Below, in pieces: positions 18,433 through 26,609 of a stretch of 32,745 bases of DNA. Made by a program: the position numbers and the translations under genes. Source of the DNA: Comamonadaceae bacterium. Its GTDB lineage: Bacteria > Pseudomonadota > Gammaproteobacteria > Burkholderiales > Burkholderiaceae_C. Where the stretch lies: NCBI GenBank assembly GCA_015999985.1, contig JAECRA010000035.1:1-32745 (forward strand), written 5' to 3'. The notes under the pieces are model-generated. The model was not told where the DNA came from, did no database searches, and worked only from the letters and a program-made list of their open reading frames with translations. Position 1 is the stretch's first letter, and every line of letters starts with the position of its first letter.

Positions 18433-19260
18433 ATGCTGCAACTGTATCTCGCGGCCGTTATCTTCGCCTTAAGTCTGGCGATGCTGCTAGAAGTAGTTTT
18501 GCCGCTTCATCAAGGTACAACTGCTCCGGTTATGCGCTGGGTCTGCAACCTGACGCTTTCCGCTGTGGCGCTCGGTGCCACGGTCCTCACGTCCACAGTA
18601 GGACTGGTGGCATCTCAGGCCACGCACATGGGCCCGGCCAACGGAATACTTGCGTCACTGGGAACACCCGTGTGGGCACAGTGGCTAATCACTTTCTTGT
18701 TGCTGGACGCAGTCGCCTACGCGTTACATCGGATTTCGCATCATGTGAACTGGCTGTGGCGGCTTCACTGGGTTCACCATAGCGACTTGGAACTGGACGC
18801 GACCACCACGCACCGCCATCATCCACTTGAAAACGTGATAGTGGCGTTGGTAGCACTGCCAGTGCTTCTCATTCTTGCGCCTCCGGTATGGGCCGTTCTG
18901 GCCTACAGCCTCACTGCGGTGACTATCAGTACGCTATCTCACAGCAGCCTGGCCTTGCCGGACTGGCTGGACAGGACCTTGCGCGGCTTTATAGTCACAC
19001 CGGCTTTCCACCGCATCCACCATAGTGTAGAGAGAGTCCAGACGGACAGCAATTACGCCACCGTTTTCCCTCTGTTCGACCATTTGTTCAGGAGTAGCTC
19101 GCCCATGGCCGCCGACAAGGGGCGCACCTTGACCATAGGGCTGGAAACCGGACGTGATTCACGAAGCCAGTCCCTGCATGCACTGCTAATGGCGCCGTTT
19201 CGTCAATCCACGTCAGCGCCCGCCGCCCCGTCCGAACTCGGACGAAATATCACGCGCTGA
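18433..19260 (+). CDS. Sterol desaturase/fatty acid hydroxylase family membrane protein
   Basis: Polytopic membrane di-iron oxygenase of 275 residues. The histidine clusters that define the family are present: H99-x3-H103-H104 (HRISHH), H112-x2-H115-H116 (HWVHHSD), H127-x-H129-H130 (THRHH), H170 (LSHSS) and H193-x2-H196-H197 (HRIHHSVE). Hydrophobic segments lie at about 4-24, 38-60, 82-98 and 135-165. It is expected to hydroxylate or desaturate a lipid at the inner membrane, but the substrate cannot be inferred. It directly follows the internal-IPTL protein on the same strand, which suggests the two act together, perhaps one modifying a lipid associated with the sorted protein (speculative). 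Confidence 0.87.
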   Translation: MLQLYLAAVIFALSLAMLLEVVLPLHQGTTAPVMRWVCNLTLSAVALGATVLTSTVGLVASQATHMGPANGILASLGTPVWAQWLITFLLLDAVAYALHRISHHVNWLWRLHWVHHSDLELDATTTHRHHPLENVIVALVALPVLLILAPPVWAVLAYSLTAVTISTLSHSSLALPDWLDRTLRGFIVTPAFHRIHHSVERVQTDSNYATVFPLFDHLFRSSSPMAADKGRTLTIGLETGRDSRSQSLHALLMAPFRQSTSAPAAPSELGRNITR

Positions 19261-19300
19261 GGAGGCTAGGCGGTGCGAGCTCCTCCTCGCCTGATCCAAC

Positions 19301-19873
19301 TTACTGCTTGATGGCTTCGACGGTGGCGATCAGCTTGACTTCTTTGCCGGCCACCATGTTCAGACCGTAGTCCATGCCCCATTGGGTTCGGTCGATCATG
19401 CCTTCGAAGTTACCGCCGCACACCTCGCGCTTGACCATGGGGCTCTGATAGCAGGCGAACTGAGTGGCCTTCAACGTGACGGGGTGTGTCTTGTCCTTGA
19501 TGGTCAGTTGGCCATCCCCCTGACTGACCTTGTCGCCATTGAAGTGAAACTTGGTGCTGACGAACTTGATGGTCGGATACTTCGCAACGTTGAACATCTG
19601 CTCGCCTTTGAGATGACCATCAAACGGTGGAACGCCAGTGGAGATGGAAGACGCATCAATGGTCAGCTCCACATGGCCGGTCTTGGCAACGGGGTCGTAC
19701 TTGATTTTGCCCTCTTCCTTGTCGAAACGAGCCCGATTGATCCCGGCACCGAAATGGGTGATCTCAAATATCGCGGAGGTATGCGTCGGCTCGGTCACAT
19801 AGTCGGCAGCCTGGGCCGTCGCAGCAGCACCCAGTGCAGCCAAGATGGTTAAGGAAGTCAGGGTTCGGCGCAT
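19301..19873 (-). CDS. YceI family periplasmic protein (second copy in operon)
   Basis: Secreted lipocalin-like protein of 190 residues. A signal peptide (MRRTLTSLTILAALGAAATAQA) is followed by the YceI beta-barrel: THTSAIFEITHFG near the N-terminus, FDGHLKGEQMFNVAKYPTIKF in the middle, and WGMDYGLNMVAGKEVKLI at the end. The family binds isoprenoid or polyprenoid lipids such as ubiquinone. I chose the ATG at 19873 because AAAGGA sits 8 bases ahead; the ATG nine bases upstream directly abuts that site. It contains two cysteines (ACYQSPMVKREVCGG) that could form a disulfide. Last gene of a cytochrome b561-yceI-yceI operon. Confidence 0.9.
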   Translation of the reverse strand: MRRTLTSLTILAALGAAATAQAADYVTEPTHTSAIFEITHFGAGINRARFDKEEGKIKYDPVAKTGHVELTIDASSISTGVPPFDGHLKGEQMFNVAKYPTIKFVSTKFHFNGDKVSQGDGQLTIKDKTHPVTLKATQFACYQSPMVKREVCGGNFEGMIDRTQWGMDYGLNMVAGKEVKLIATVEAIKQ

Positions 19874-19952
19874 AAGGTTCATCCTTTCAAGATGATGGTT
19901 ACTACAAAAAAATAGCTCCAGAGGCCACGCGCCTGGAGCTCTTGGGTTTTGA

Positions 19953-20528
19953 TCAGATCTTGCCAATGCCGGTCACGACCAGCTTGAACTTGACTTGCAC
20001 TTCGTCGGCCACCATGGAAGTGTCAGCCCACTCCTGCTCACCGATCTTGTAGGCCAGACGTTTGATTTCGAACTGACCGCTGGCAGTGGTCTTGCCGCCG
20101 GACTGGGTGAGCTGAACCGGCACTGTCACGTCGCGCGTCGCGCCCTTGATGGTCAGTTGGCCCACAACCTCAAATTTGCCGCCGCCCAGCGACTTGATGC
20201 TTTTTGACTGGAAAGTGGCCTGGGGGAATTTAGCGATGTTGAACCACACCGGCTTAGGCATCTCGGCATCGGTTTCTTTCACACCCAGCGTGGCACTGCC
20301 CGTATCAATGGCTAAACTGATCTTGGCGGTCTCTGGCTTGGCAGCGTCAAAGGCGATTTGGGCGCTGAACTTGCGGAAGTGCCCTTCTACAGGTACCCCC
20401 ATCTGCTTACTCACGAAATGGACGCTGCTCTCGGCAGGAACCAAAGCTTGTTGCGCCATCGCCGGGGCCGCCGCCGTCAGGGCCAGGGTGGCGATCATGG
20501 CGCCAGAAATCAAGGAACGAAACGACAT
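19953..20528 (-). CDS. YceI family periplasmic protein (first copy in operon)
   Basis: Exported protein of 191 residues with a signal peptide ending in AAPAMA. The YceI fold is recognisable from SSVHFVSKQMGVPVEGHFRKF at the N-terminus, VWFNIAKFPQATFQSKSIK, and VVGQLTIKGATRDVTVPV. It is clearly a paralogue rather than a duplicate of the following gene, since only the fold motifs agree; it has no cysteine in the mature part that I can see. It lies between cytochrome b561 and the second yceI, 65 and 79 bp apart. The E. coli yceJ-yceI pair is the comparable arrangement, and a role in quinone or isoprenoid handling is likely but unproven. Confidence 0.9.
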   Translation of the reverse strand: MSFRSLISGAMIATLALTAAAPAMAQQALVPAESSVHFVSKQMGVPVEGHFRKFSAQIAFDAAKPETAKISLAIDTGSATLGVKETDAEMPKPVWFNIAKFPQATFQSKSIKSLGGGKFEVVGQLTIKGATRDVTVPVQLTQSGGKTTASGQFEIKRLAYKIGEQEWADTSMVADEVQVKFKLVVTGIGKI

Positions 20529-20593
20529 CTACATCCTTAGAAAGATAAAAATTCAGGGGTTGCCCGCCTTGGGAGGGCACTGCTTCGAAAGAC

Positions 20594-21160
20594 TTAGCTG
20601 GCCTTACCCAACCCGATGCGGGTCAAAAGTCCATCGCGGTCAATCAGGTGGTGCTTCAGCGCCGCCGCCACATGCAGCACCACCAGGCCCGCCAATGCGA
20701 AGGCAGCCAGACGATGCCAAGGCTTGATGGCCTCGGCCAGGGCCTTGTCCACGGAAAGCAGATCCGGAAGCGGCCACGCGCCGAACAGGACGATAGGGAA
20801 CCCCGCAGCAGAGCTATAGGCCCATCCAATCAATGGCACAGCGAAGAACAGCAAGTAAAGCAAGTAGTGCGTGCCATGGTGCGCCATGCGTTGCCAGGTC
20901 GGCATCGATTTCACGACAGCGTCAGGAAGCGGGGGCGGACGATGCGTGAGGCGCCAAAGCAGGCGCAGTACGGTCAGAAAAAGGATGGTCACGCCAGCCC
21001 ATTTATGCCAGTTGATGAGCTTGAGCTTGGCGGGCGAGAATGACAGTCCTGTCATATACAAGCCCACGCCAAAAATCCCTATCAAAGCCAGGGCTAAAAA
21101 CCAATGAAATGCGATGGCTACAGTTGTGTAGCGAGGGAAAGACGAACGGGAAGAACTCAC
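20594..21160 (-). CDS. Cytochrome b561 family protein
   Basis: Four-helix diheme-type membrane cytochrome thought to move electrons between quinone and periplasmic partners. The heme-ligand histidines lie in the helices: AIAFHWFLAL, INWHKWAGVTILF, HHGTHYLLYLLFF and VVLHVAAALKHH. The first helix starts about 15 residues in. No ATG fits; GTG at 21160 gives 188 residues, the length I recall for E. coli YceJ, whereas a GTG at 21214 would add 18 residues without conserved character or ribosome-binding site. It heads the b561-yceI-yceI operon, suggesting co-function of the cytochrome with lipid/quinone-binding YceI proteins. Confidence 0.87.
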   Translation of the reverse strand: MSSSRSSFPRYTTVAIAFHWFLALALIGIFGVGLYMTGLSFSPAKLKLINWHKWAGVTILFLTVLRLLWRLTHRPPPLPDAVVKSMPTWQRMAHHGTHYLLYLLFFAVPLIGWAYSSAAGFPIVLFGAWPLPDLLSVDKALAEAIKPWHRLAAFALAGLVVLHVAAALKHHLIDRDGLLTRIGLGKAS

Positions 21161-21541
21161 AGAACTGCTCTTTTCGGGATGGGCTGAAAAATGCCCGCGC
21201 AGGGTAGGTTCCACATTCAGGGGGAAAAGTTCAATCTACGTGAGGACCACTCGGGTTCTTGGCCTCTCAGACATGGTCAGACTGCCCTACCCCTTTTCAC
21301 CGCATTCACAGCATGGGCGCATCGGGTTCGGGACCAACTGCACTACTGCACTGAAGGGACGGGGACGCTCTACACGGTTCGGCTTCGCAAGTGAACAGTG
21401 CTGAGGTTTTCAAATGCCGAAAGAGGCATGTGTTCACTCACGCTTACATTCCGACGCAAATCTGGTGAATCCATGCAGTGCATGAGTCCGTATTCAGATC
21501 AGCCGCACTTTCGGCTCGTCTCAATTTTCCAGGAGCACTCC
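21161..21541. other. Gene-free divergent intergenic region
   Basis: About 380 bp between the cytochrome b561 and FAS1 genes, which are transcribed apart. It should hold both promoters, but no convincing -10/-35 pairs, repeats or RNA genes were recognised. Open frames here are short and show no protein-like features. A ribosome-binding site (AGGAG, ending 8 bases before the ATG) marks the FAS1 start. Confidence 0.4.
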
Positions 21542-22105
21542 ATGGTTTCGATCCACACTTACCGCAAATTAGCATCCGTCTGCCTTGCCACTGCGTTGTC
21601 TGTCGCGTCCGCCGCTTCCATAGCGGATGTCATGGTGGGTGGCGCTCCGATGCTGCCGTCCAAGGACATTATCGATAACGCGGTCAATTCCAAAGACCAC
21701 ACCACATTGGTCGCAGCGGTGAAAGCGGCAGGTCTTGTCGAGACCTTGAAGGGTCCCGGTCCGTTCACTGTTTTTGCCCCTACCAACGCGGCATTTGTGG
21801 CACTCCCCGCGGGCACGGTGGACACCTTGCTAAAGCCTGAAAGCAAGGCAATGCTCACCACAATCCTGACCTACCACGTGGTGCCTGGCAAGGTGGACGC
21901 AGCCGCCCTGAGCAAGATGGTCATGGACGGCAAGGGCACAGCCACCTTAAAGACCGTCAGTGGCGGCACATTGAGCGCCAAGACCATGGGCTCCAAAGTC
22001 ATGATCACAGACGAAAAAGGTGGCACCGCCAACGTCACCATAGCTGACGTCTACCAGTCGAACGGCGTGATCCACGTCATCGACAAGGTGCTGCTGCCCA
22101 AGTAA
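21542..22105 (+). CDS. Secreted fasciclin (FAS1) domain protein
   Basis: Exported protein of 187 residues: a signal peptide of about 29 residues (ending SVASAASIADV region) followed by one FAS1 domain. Both conserved boxes are present: H1 near TVFAPTNAAFVALP and H2 near ITDEKGGTANVTIADVYQSNGVIHVIDKVLLPK, with the central TYHVVPGKVDAAAL. Bacterial single-domain FAS1 proteins are linked to adhesion, biofilm matrix and stress. The ATG at 21542 is chosen because of its AGGAG site and the following signal peptide; an upstream in-frame extension is not credible. Its stop codon lies only six bases from the start of the ychF remnant. Confidence 0.93.
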   Translation: MVSIHTYRKLASVCLATALSVASAASIADVMVGGAPMLPSKDIIDNAVNSKDHTTLVAAVKAAGLVETLKGPGPFTVFAPTNAAFVALPAGTVDTLLKPESKAMLTTILTYHVVPGKVDAAALSKMVMDGKGTATLKTVSGGTLSAKTMGSKVMITDEKGGTANVTIADVYQSNGVIHVIDKVLLPK

Positions 22106-22111
22106 AGGCCC

Positions 22112-22286
22112 TCAGCCCAGGCTCTTCCTGACCCATCTCGGCCAGAAAGAGCCCCTTGTCTTCATCAGTCATGTCCGCCATGTCGGATTCCATCTTGGCG
22201 CAGATGGCGACCATGGGCGCGTTCTGGGTCGCCGCATATTCCTTCAAGGGATCCAGATACGGGTTGTTTGCAAACGCGTTTTTCAC
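22112..22286 (-). pseudogene. ychF: Internal fragment of ychF (truncated at both ends)
   Basis: Translation of the minus strand reads [18 protein letters not shown], then [20 protein letters not shown] and [13 protein letters not shown], which is an internal piece of the YchF ATPase. Positions 22112-22242 align without gaps to 32615-32745 with five mismatches counted by eye in 131 bp. Homology stops abruptly at the left, where the intact gene continues [11 protein letters not shown], so the fragment lacks the C-terminal TGS domain and the stop. The right end is near 22286, where the ychF-like reading ends; the exact limit needs the part of ychF beyond the window. It cannot encode a functional protein. 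Confidence 0.88.
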
Positions 22287-22404
22287 ACTTGCAGCCGCTT
22301 ATGAACCGTTTTTACCTAACGTCGTAAGTTGGAAGTTCGTTGAAAAAATCTGTTGAAATCGGTGGAAGGCAAGCGGTTTGCCGCCACCAGATAAACCCCA
22401 GAAT

Positions 22405-23160
22405 TTATCCGTGCTCGGCATTCCCCGAAGCCATGTCCCAGACCTTCTGGCCAATCGGGTTTCTCTGCTCTTCGATGATATGCGCCATCAATCCTGCGGA
22501 TCGCCCGATCATGGTGAGCGCCTTGGCCAACTCCGGGGTCAAGCCCATGTCCAGTGCAATCGCACCCTTGGCACCCGTGGCATTCAATGGAACCTTGCGT
22601 CCAGACAAGCGCGCCGTAGCTGCCGCCAACTCCACCGCGAAACGCGAATAGTGGCCGTAATATCCGCACTCCCTGGCGATCTCGAACATCTTCTCGCAAC
22701 GGGGGTCTCCATCAACGTGGATGGGATGACCCACGCCAGGGATCTTGCGTTTGGCAGCTTTGTTGGCCTTGACACAGTCTTCGGCATATTGACGTAACTC
22801 CGCGTCGGTATAACTTTCTTGCTTGGGAAGCGCGTCGCGCAGAAAGCGTGCAGCGTATTCAATCACCCCCAGGAAGCGAGTGCCTGCGCCCAGGAGGCCT
22901 GCGGCCAACGCTCCTTGCATGGATTCAGGTGCACCATGCAGCGTCAAGCGGGCGGACAGTGCACTCGGGGTCAATCCGTGGTCAGTTGCACTAACCAGGA
23001 AAAGGTTGAGCATGCGTTTGAGTGAGGGCGACGGAAATTCGCCCAGCAACTCAAGTGCCAACACGTCGATGAAGTCCCGATTGAACAATTCATTGACCAG
23101 GTCATGGCCCCGGATCAGTATGGAATGGGCGTCTCCGCCCCCGATTTGGCTTTGGAACAT
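22405..23160 (-). CDS. Citrate synthase/citryl-CoA lyase-like protein
   Basis: Protein of 251 residues corresponding to the catalytic part of the citrate synthase superfamily without the large N-terminal region, as in citryl-CoA lyases and the C-terminus of ATP-citrate lyase. Catalytic-type histidines are H61 (SATDHGLTPSAL) and H145 (IPGVGHPIH). The third catalytic residue, normally Asp in a LNVDG-like motif, appears as Thr195 (PLNATGAKGA). The C-terminal IGRSAGLMAHIIEEQRNPIG is typical. It is the last gene of the minus-strand operon, 32 bp after the acyl-CoA synthetase. A carbon-carbon cleavage or condensation with a CoA ester is likely; citrate itself need not be the substrate. Confidence 0.82.
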   Translation of the reverse strand: MFQSQIGGGDAHSILIRGHDLVNELFNRDFIDVLALELLGEFPSPSLKRMLNLFLVSATDHGLTPSALSARLTLHGAPESMQGALAAGLLGAGTRFLGVIEYAARFLRDALPKQESYTDAELRQYAEDCVKANKAAKRKIPGVGHPIHVDGDPRCEKMFEIARECGYYGHYSRFAVELAAATARLSGRKVPLNATGAKGAIALDMGLTPELAKALTMIGRSAGLMAHIIEEQRNPIGQKVWDMASGNAEHG

Positions 23161-23192
23161 TTGAAATTTTCCTTTGTTGATTCAGGACTGGA

Positions 23193-25343
23193 TCACTCGA
23201 TCACCGCATCCAGGGCTACGACGCCACGCCCTTCGTCCAGCACGAGGAGCGGGTTGACTTCCAGCGATTGCACGCGCGGCCCCAAAGCCAGAAACAACTG
23301 TGCAATACCCTGAACGGCATCCAGCAGCGCTTGACCATCACGCGCCGGCAGGTTGCGGTGGCGCTCCAGGCGCCTCGCAATACGCGTCTGCTGGAGGGTG
23401 CGCTCCAGGACGGATCGGTTGGCAGGGAGGTGGCACCGGGCGACATCCGCGTCCACTTCCACCCACACCCCACCAGCTCCTATAGATAGCACGGGTCCAA
23501 AGACCTCGTCTCGATGAATCCCGACCAATATTTCCACGCCATCGGTCACCATCTCGGAGACAAGCACACCGTGAATGGATTGCGACGGTATTTTGTGCTG
23601 GCAAGCATTGTTCATGATGAGATCGAACGCGCGCCGCACTTGGTCTTCGCTGTGCAAATGAAGCTGCACCCCGCCCACCTCGCTTTTGTGCAACACCCCG
23701 TCAGCCAATAGCTTGAGCGCCACGGGAAATCCAATCGCACGGGCATGCGCGACAGCTTCATCGACCTTGGACGCCTGTTGCTCCCTCGGCGAGCGCACAC
23801 CGTACTGTGCGAGCAGCGCCTTGGCCTGCGCCTCATTGCCAGGTAGCGACATCTCTGAGGTTATGGTGGTCGAACGCAGCCGCAGGCTCTGCGAGTCCGC
23901 CACTCTATCCACGGCTTCGGTGACGTGGCACGCATAGCGGCTGATGCGCTGCAATGCCAGCATCGTGTTGCGCAAGCTGTAGACCGGTGCGAAGCCCTCC
24001 TGAATCAGAATGTCGTGTGCAGGACCACGACGGCTACTCATCCAGACGGGAACAAAGGTTTTTTCGCCACCTTTGGCCACCTCCAGCATATTGCGCACGA
24101 TGCCCTCTGTACTGGCTGCATAGTTGGAAGTAATGGGGTAGAGCACCACATCCACTTCTGGATCCGCGAAGAGTGGCGTGAGGCAGTTTCTGGCCAACGT
24201 GGGATCGACCAGCGCCTTCGTGGTCAGATCTACCGGATTAGTCAGGGCCGCATACGACGGCGCATACCTGGCCATTTCCGCCACAGTGCGCTCCTGCAGC
24301 AGAGCCATGGACAGGCCCGCTTCACCGACCTTGTCAGCAGACAGAACGCCAGCACCACCCGAAGAGGAATACACGCAAATTCGCTTCAAGCTGCGAACCC
24401 CTACGCGCGAGATCAAGCTGGCCACGTCAAGCAATTCATCCAGATCATCTACGCGGATCACACCGTATTGCGCGAACACGGCATCGTTCACCGCATCTTC
24501 GCCTGCCAGCGAAGCTGTGTGCGATTGAGCGGCCTTTTTTCCGAAATCCGATCGTCCGATCTTCAGTGCCACCAAGGGCTTTCCTGCATCCCGGGCAGCC
24601 TTGGCGGCGGCGACAAATCGGGGTCCGTCCTTGATGCCTTCCATCACTGTGCAGATAAGATCAGTGCCTGGATCTTTGGCCAGCCAATGAATGAAATCGG
24701 CACTGTCCAGATCGAGTTCATTGCCTGTAGAGAACCAGCGTGAAAACCGCACGCCACGTTCATTTCCCTGCATGAGCGAACGCCCCAAGCCCCCACCCTG
24801 GGTCACCAACCCAATGCGCGACAGTGGGCCACTGCGGCCATCGTTGCAGAACTCCGTGGAGAAAGTCAGTCCGAGGCGCGGAGCGAGCATGGTCAGGCCA
24901 GCGCAGTTTGGGCCATATAGACGCATACCTGTACGACGGGCCAGCGCCAGCATATCGGCCTCTACCGAGCGCCCAGCTTCTCCCAGCTCACCGAAGCCCC
25001 CTGTGAACACAATGGCATAGCGCACGCCTTGTTGCGCACATGACTGCAGCGTGGCCACCGCGGCCTCTGCGGGAACCAGCAGAAGGGCCACATCAATGCC
25101 GTGCGCCGGAACGTCGCTCACAGCCTTGTAAAGCGGGTGACCCTTGAGTTCTCCGCCCTTTGGGTTGACGAGGTATACCTGACCATCGAAATCCGAATGC
25201 TCAAGCACATTCACCACGGTGGTGTGCCCGAGCGACCCGGGTGTGGTCGATGCGCTGATGATCATCACAGAAAGTGGGCGAATCAACTCCAGCAGATCAT
25301 CGAAGTCCACGGAAGCGTCAAAAACAGATGTGCTCACACTCAT
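23193..25343 (-). CDS. ADP-forming-type acyl-CoA synthetase (CoA-binding, succinyl-CoA ligase and ATP-grasp domains)
   Basis: Protein of 716 residues. An N-terminal CoA-binding domain (about 20-150, with SASTTPGSLGHTTVVNVLEH and LYGPNCAGL) is followed by succinyl-CoA-ligase-like domains carrying the phospho-histidine H275 in QSHTASLAGED. The C-terminal ATP-grasp domain begins near residue 497 (NEAQAKALLAQYGVRSP, then ALKLLADGVLHKSEVGGV). This single-chain layout matches acetate/acyl-CoA ligases (ADP-forming), which make a CoA thioester from a carboxylic acid. The ATG at 25343 has a strong GGAGG site and overlaps the stop of the maoC-like gene by 4 bp. In this operon it is the likely activating step; the acid is unknown. 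Confidence 0.9.
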   Translation of the reverse strand: MSVSTSVFDASVDFDDLLELIRPLSVMIISASTTPGSLGHTTVVNVLEHSDFDGQVYLVNPKGGELKGHPLYKAVSDVPAHGIDVALLLVPAEAAVATLQSCAQQGVRYAIVFTGGFGELGEAGRSVEADMLALARRTGMRLYGPNCAGLTMLAPRLGLTFSTEFCNDGRSGPLSRIGLVTQGGGLGRSLMQGNERGVRFSRWFSTGNELDLDSADFIHWLAKDPGTDLICTVMEGIKDGPRFVAAAKAARDAGKPLVALKIGRSDFGKKAAQSHTASLAGEDAVNDAVFAQYGVIRVDDLDELLDVASLISRVGVRSLKRICVYSSSGGAGVLSADKVGEAGLSMALLQERTVAEMARYAPSYAALTNPVDLTTKALVDPTLARNCLTPLFADPEVDVVLYPITSNYAASTEGIVRNMLEVAKGGEKTFVPVWMSSRRGPAHDILIQEGFAPVYSLRNTMLALQRISRYACHVTEAVDRVADSQSLRLRSTTITSEMSLPGNEAQAKALLAQYGVRSPREQQASKVDEAVAHARAIGFPVALKLLADGVLHKSEVGGVQLHLHSEDQVRRAFDLIMNNACQHKIPSQSIHGVLVSEMVTDGVEILVGIHRDEVFGPVLSIGAGGVWVEVDADVARCHLPANRSVLERTLQQTRIARRLERHRNLPARDGQALLDAVQGIAQLFLALGPRVQSLEVNPLLVLDEGRGVVALDAVIE

Positions 25344-25837
25344 GAAACCTCCGGCCGGCAGCGAAGCAGTGCAGTCCATTCGCTTTCTGCCACGATCTCA
25401 CTACGCTGATTCTTGACAGTGCGATGCATGACCACGCGACCAGTTCCAGGACGCTTGCTCGAATGGACTTTCTCACCGATGCGGAGCTCCACGTGGATAG
25501 TCTCGCCTATGAAAACTGGTGTGCGCCACCTGCAACGCAGTTCTGTCAAGGCCAGGCGCGCGCCGTCCATGAGACGGTAAACAGGCATGCGCGTCGTCAG
25601 CCCTGAAGCGATGGCCAGTATCAACAAACCGTGTGCGGCGCGTTGACCAAAAGGATGACTTTCAGCGAACACCGCATCGGTGTGCAGCGCGTTGTAGTCT
25701 CCAGAGAGACCTGCGAACTGCACGACATCGGCTTCCGTCACCGTGCGACGCGGACTCTCCCAAGTCTGGCCAGGCACCAGATCATCAAAGTACAGACATC
25801 GATCCAAGTGCTCGTCCAGATCAAAAGGAGTATTCAT
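25340..25837 (-). CDS. MaoC-like hydratase/dehydratase (hot-dog fold)
   Basis: Protein of 165 residues of the (R)-specific enoyl-CoA hydratase/MaoC type. The catalytic pair D47 and H52 lies in SGDYNALHTDAVFA, followed by the FGQRAAHGLLILAIASGL segment that builds the hot-dog helix, and WRTPVFIGETIHVE. The first 15 residues are acidic and not conserved. Start and stop codons overlap the SDR and acyl-CoA synthetase genes by 4 bp each (ATGA), so the three are probably translated as a coupled block. Hydration of an unsaturated acyl-CoA, or dehydration of a beta-hydroxyacyl-CoA, is the expected reaction. Mesaconyl-CoA or beta-methylmalyl-CoA hydratases belong to related families, so a branched substrate is possible. 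Confidence 0.88.
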   Translation of the reverse strand: MNTPFDLDEHLDRCLYFDDLVPGQTWESPRRTVTEADVVQFAGLSGDYNALHTDAVFAESHPFGQRAAHGLLILAIASGLTTRMPVYRLMDGARLALTELRCRWRTPVFIGETIHVELRIGEKVHSSKRPGTGRVVMHRTVKNQRSEIVAESEWTALLRCRPEVS

Positions 25838-26583
25838 GCGTAACGCCCTCCTGTCACATGTACGGTCTCTCCGGTGGTGAAGCCCGCAAGTCTGGAAGCC
25901 AGGAAGGCAACGGTAGCCGCAACGTCCGCCGGGTCGCCCAACCTGGCCACCGGTGTGTTGGATTTGGCTCGCTCGGTGAGATCCAGGTAATCTGGACGTT
26001 GCTGCATGCGCGGGGTCGAAATGACACCCGGGGCGACCGCGTTCGCCGTGATGCCGAACTTGCCGGACTCCAGTGCCAGTGATCGCGTGAACCCAATCAA
26101 GCCCGCCTTGGCAGCCGAATAGTTGGTCTGCCCCGGGTTTCCCAGATGCGCGCGCGACGCGATGTTGATCACTCTGCCAAATCGGTTTTCCATCATGAGC
26201 GGTAGCACCGCTCGTGAGCAATGAAAAGCTCCGAGCAAAGTGACATCCAGTACCGCATGCCAGTCTTCCTCAGACATCTTCGTGAGGTACCGGTCACGCG
26301 CGAATCCCGCGTTATTGACCAGAATATCGACTCCCTTCCATCGCTCCACAGCTTTCTGCACCGCTGCGCCAACTTCTTCCTTGCGCGTGACATCCGCGCG
26401 CGCACCCAAAGCTTGTCCACCCATGCACGCCAGCTCGTCGCAAGCCTTGTCAATAGCCTCCTGGTTGGTATCGCATACCACCACGTTGCATCCTTCCTGC
26501 ACAAAACGCCTGGCCATGGCCAGTCCCAACGTGCCTGCACCGCCAGTAATGAAGGCAGTGCAATCTTTCAATCCCAGATCCAT
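25834..26583 (-). CDS. Short-chain dehydrogenase/reductase (3-hydroxyacyl-CoA or 3-oxoacyl reductase type)
   Basis: Classical SDR of 249 residues. The cofactor motif is FITGGAGTLGLAMA (TGxxxGxG-like, last glycine in place); Asp38 at the end of strand two (VVVCDTN) favours NAD(H) over NADP(H). NNAG is at 90-93 and the catalytic triad is S143, Y155 and K159 (INIASRA; YSAAKAG). It resembles FabG/3-hydroxybutyryl-CoA dehydrogenase proteins, but substrate is not readable from motifs. I chose the ATG at 26583 because AAGGAA lies six bases ahead; a TTG two codons upstream is less likely. It starts 26 bp after the TctC gene stop and overlaps the maoC-like gene. Confidence 0.92.
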   Translation of the reverse strand: MDLGLKDCTAFITGGAGTLGLAMARRFVQEGCNVVVCDTNQEAIDKACDELACMGGQALGARADVTRKEEVGAAVQKAVERWKGVDILVNNAGFARDRYLTKMSEEDWHAVLDVTLLGAFHCSRAVLPLMMENRFGRVINIASRAHLGNPGQTNYSAAKAGLIGFTRSLALESGKFGITANAVAPGVISTPRMQQRPDYLDLTERAKSNTPVARLGDPADVAATVAFLASRLAGFTTGETVHVTGGRYA

Positions 26584-26609
26584 GATCAATTCCTTGTTCA
26601 GTACCGTTC

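Noticed and set aside
22112..22286. ychF remnant as a classic integrase attachment site
   Set aside because: The fragment is internal to ychF and lacks the gene's 3' end, and no integrase, transposase or terminal inverted repeats are seen in the window.
22361..22388. GGTGG/CCACC hairpin downstream of the citryl-CoA-lyase-like gene as an intrinsic terminator
   Set aside because: The stem is short and the T-run on the minus strand is about 12 bases away, so the match is too weak to call.
25838..26221. N-terminal extension of the MaoC-like frame into the SDR gene
   Set aside because: The extra residues read like frame-shifted SDR sequence; the ATG at 25837 overlaps the SDR stop and precedes the conserved hot-dog domain.
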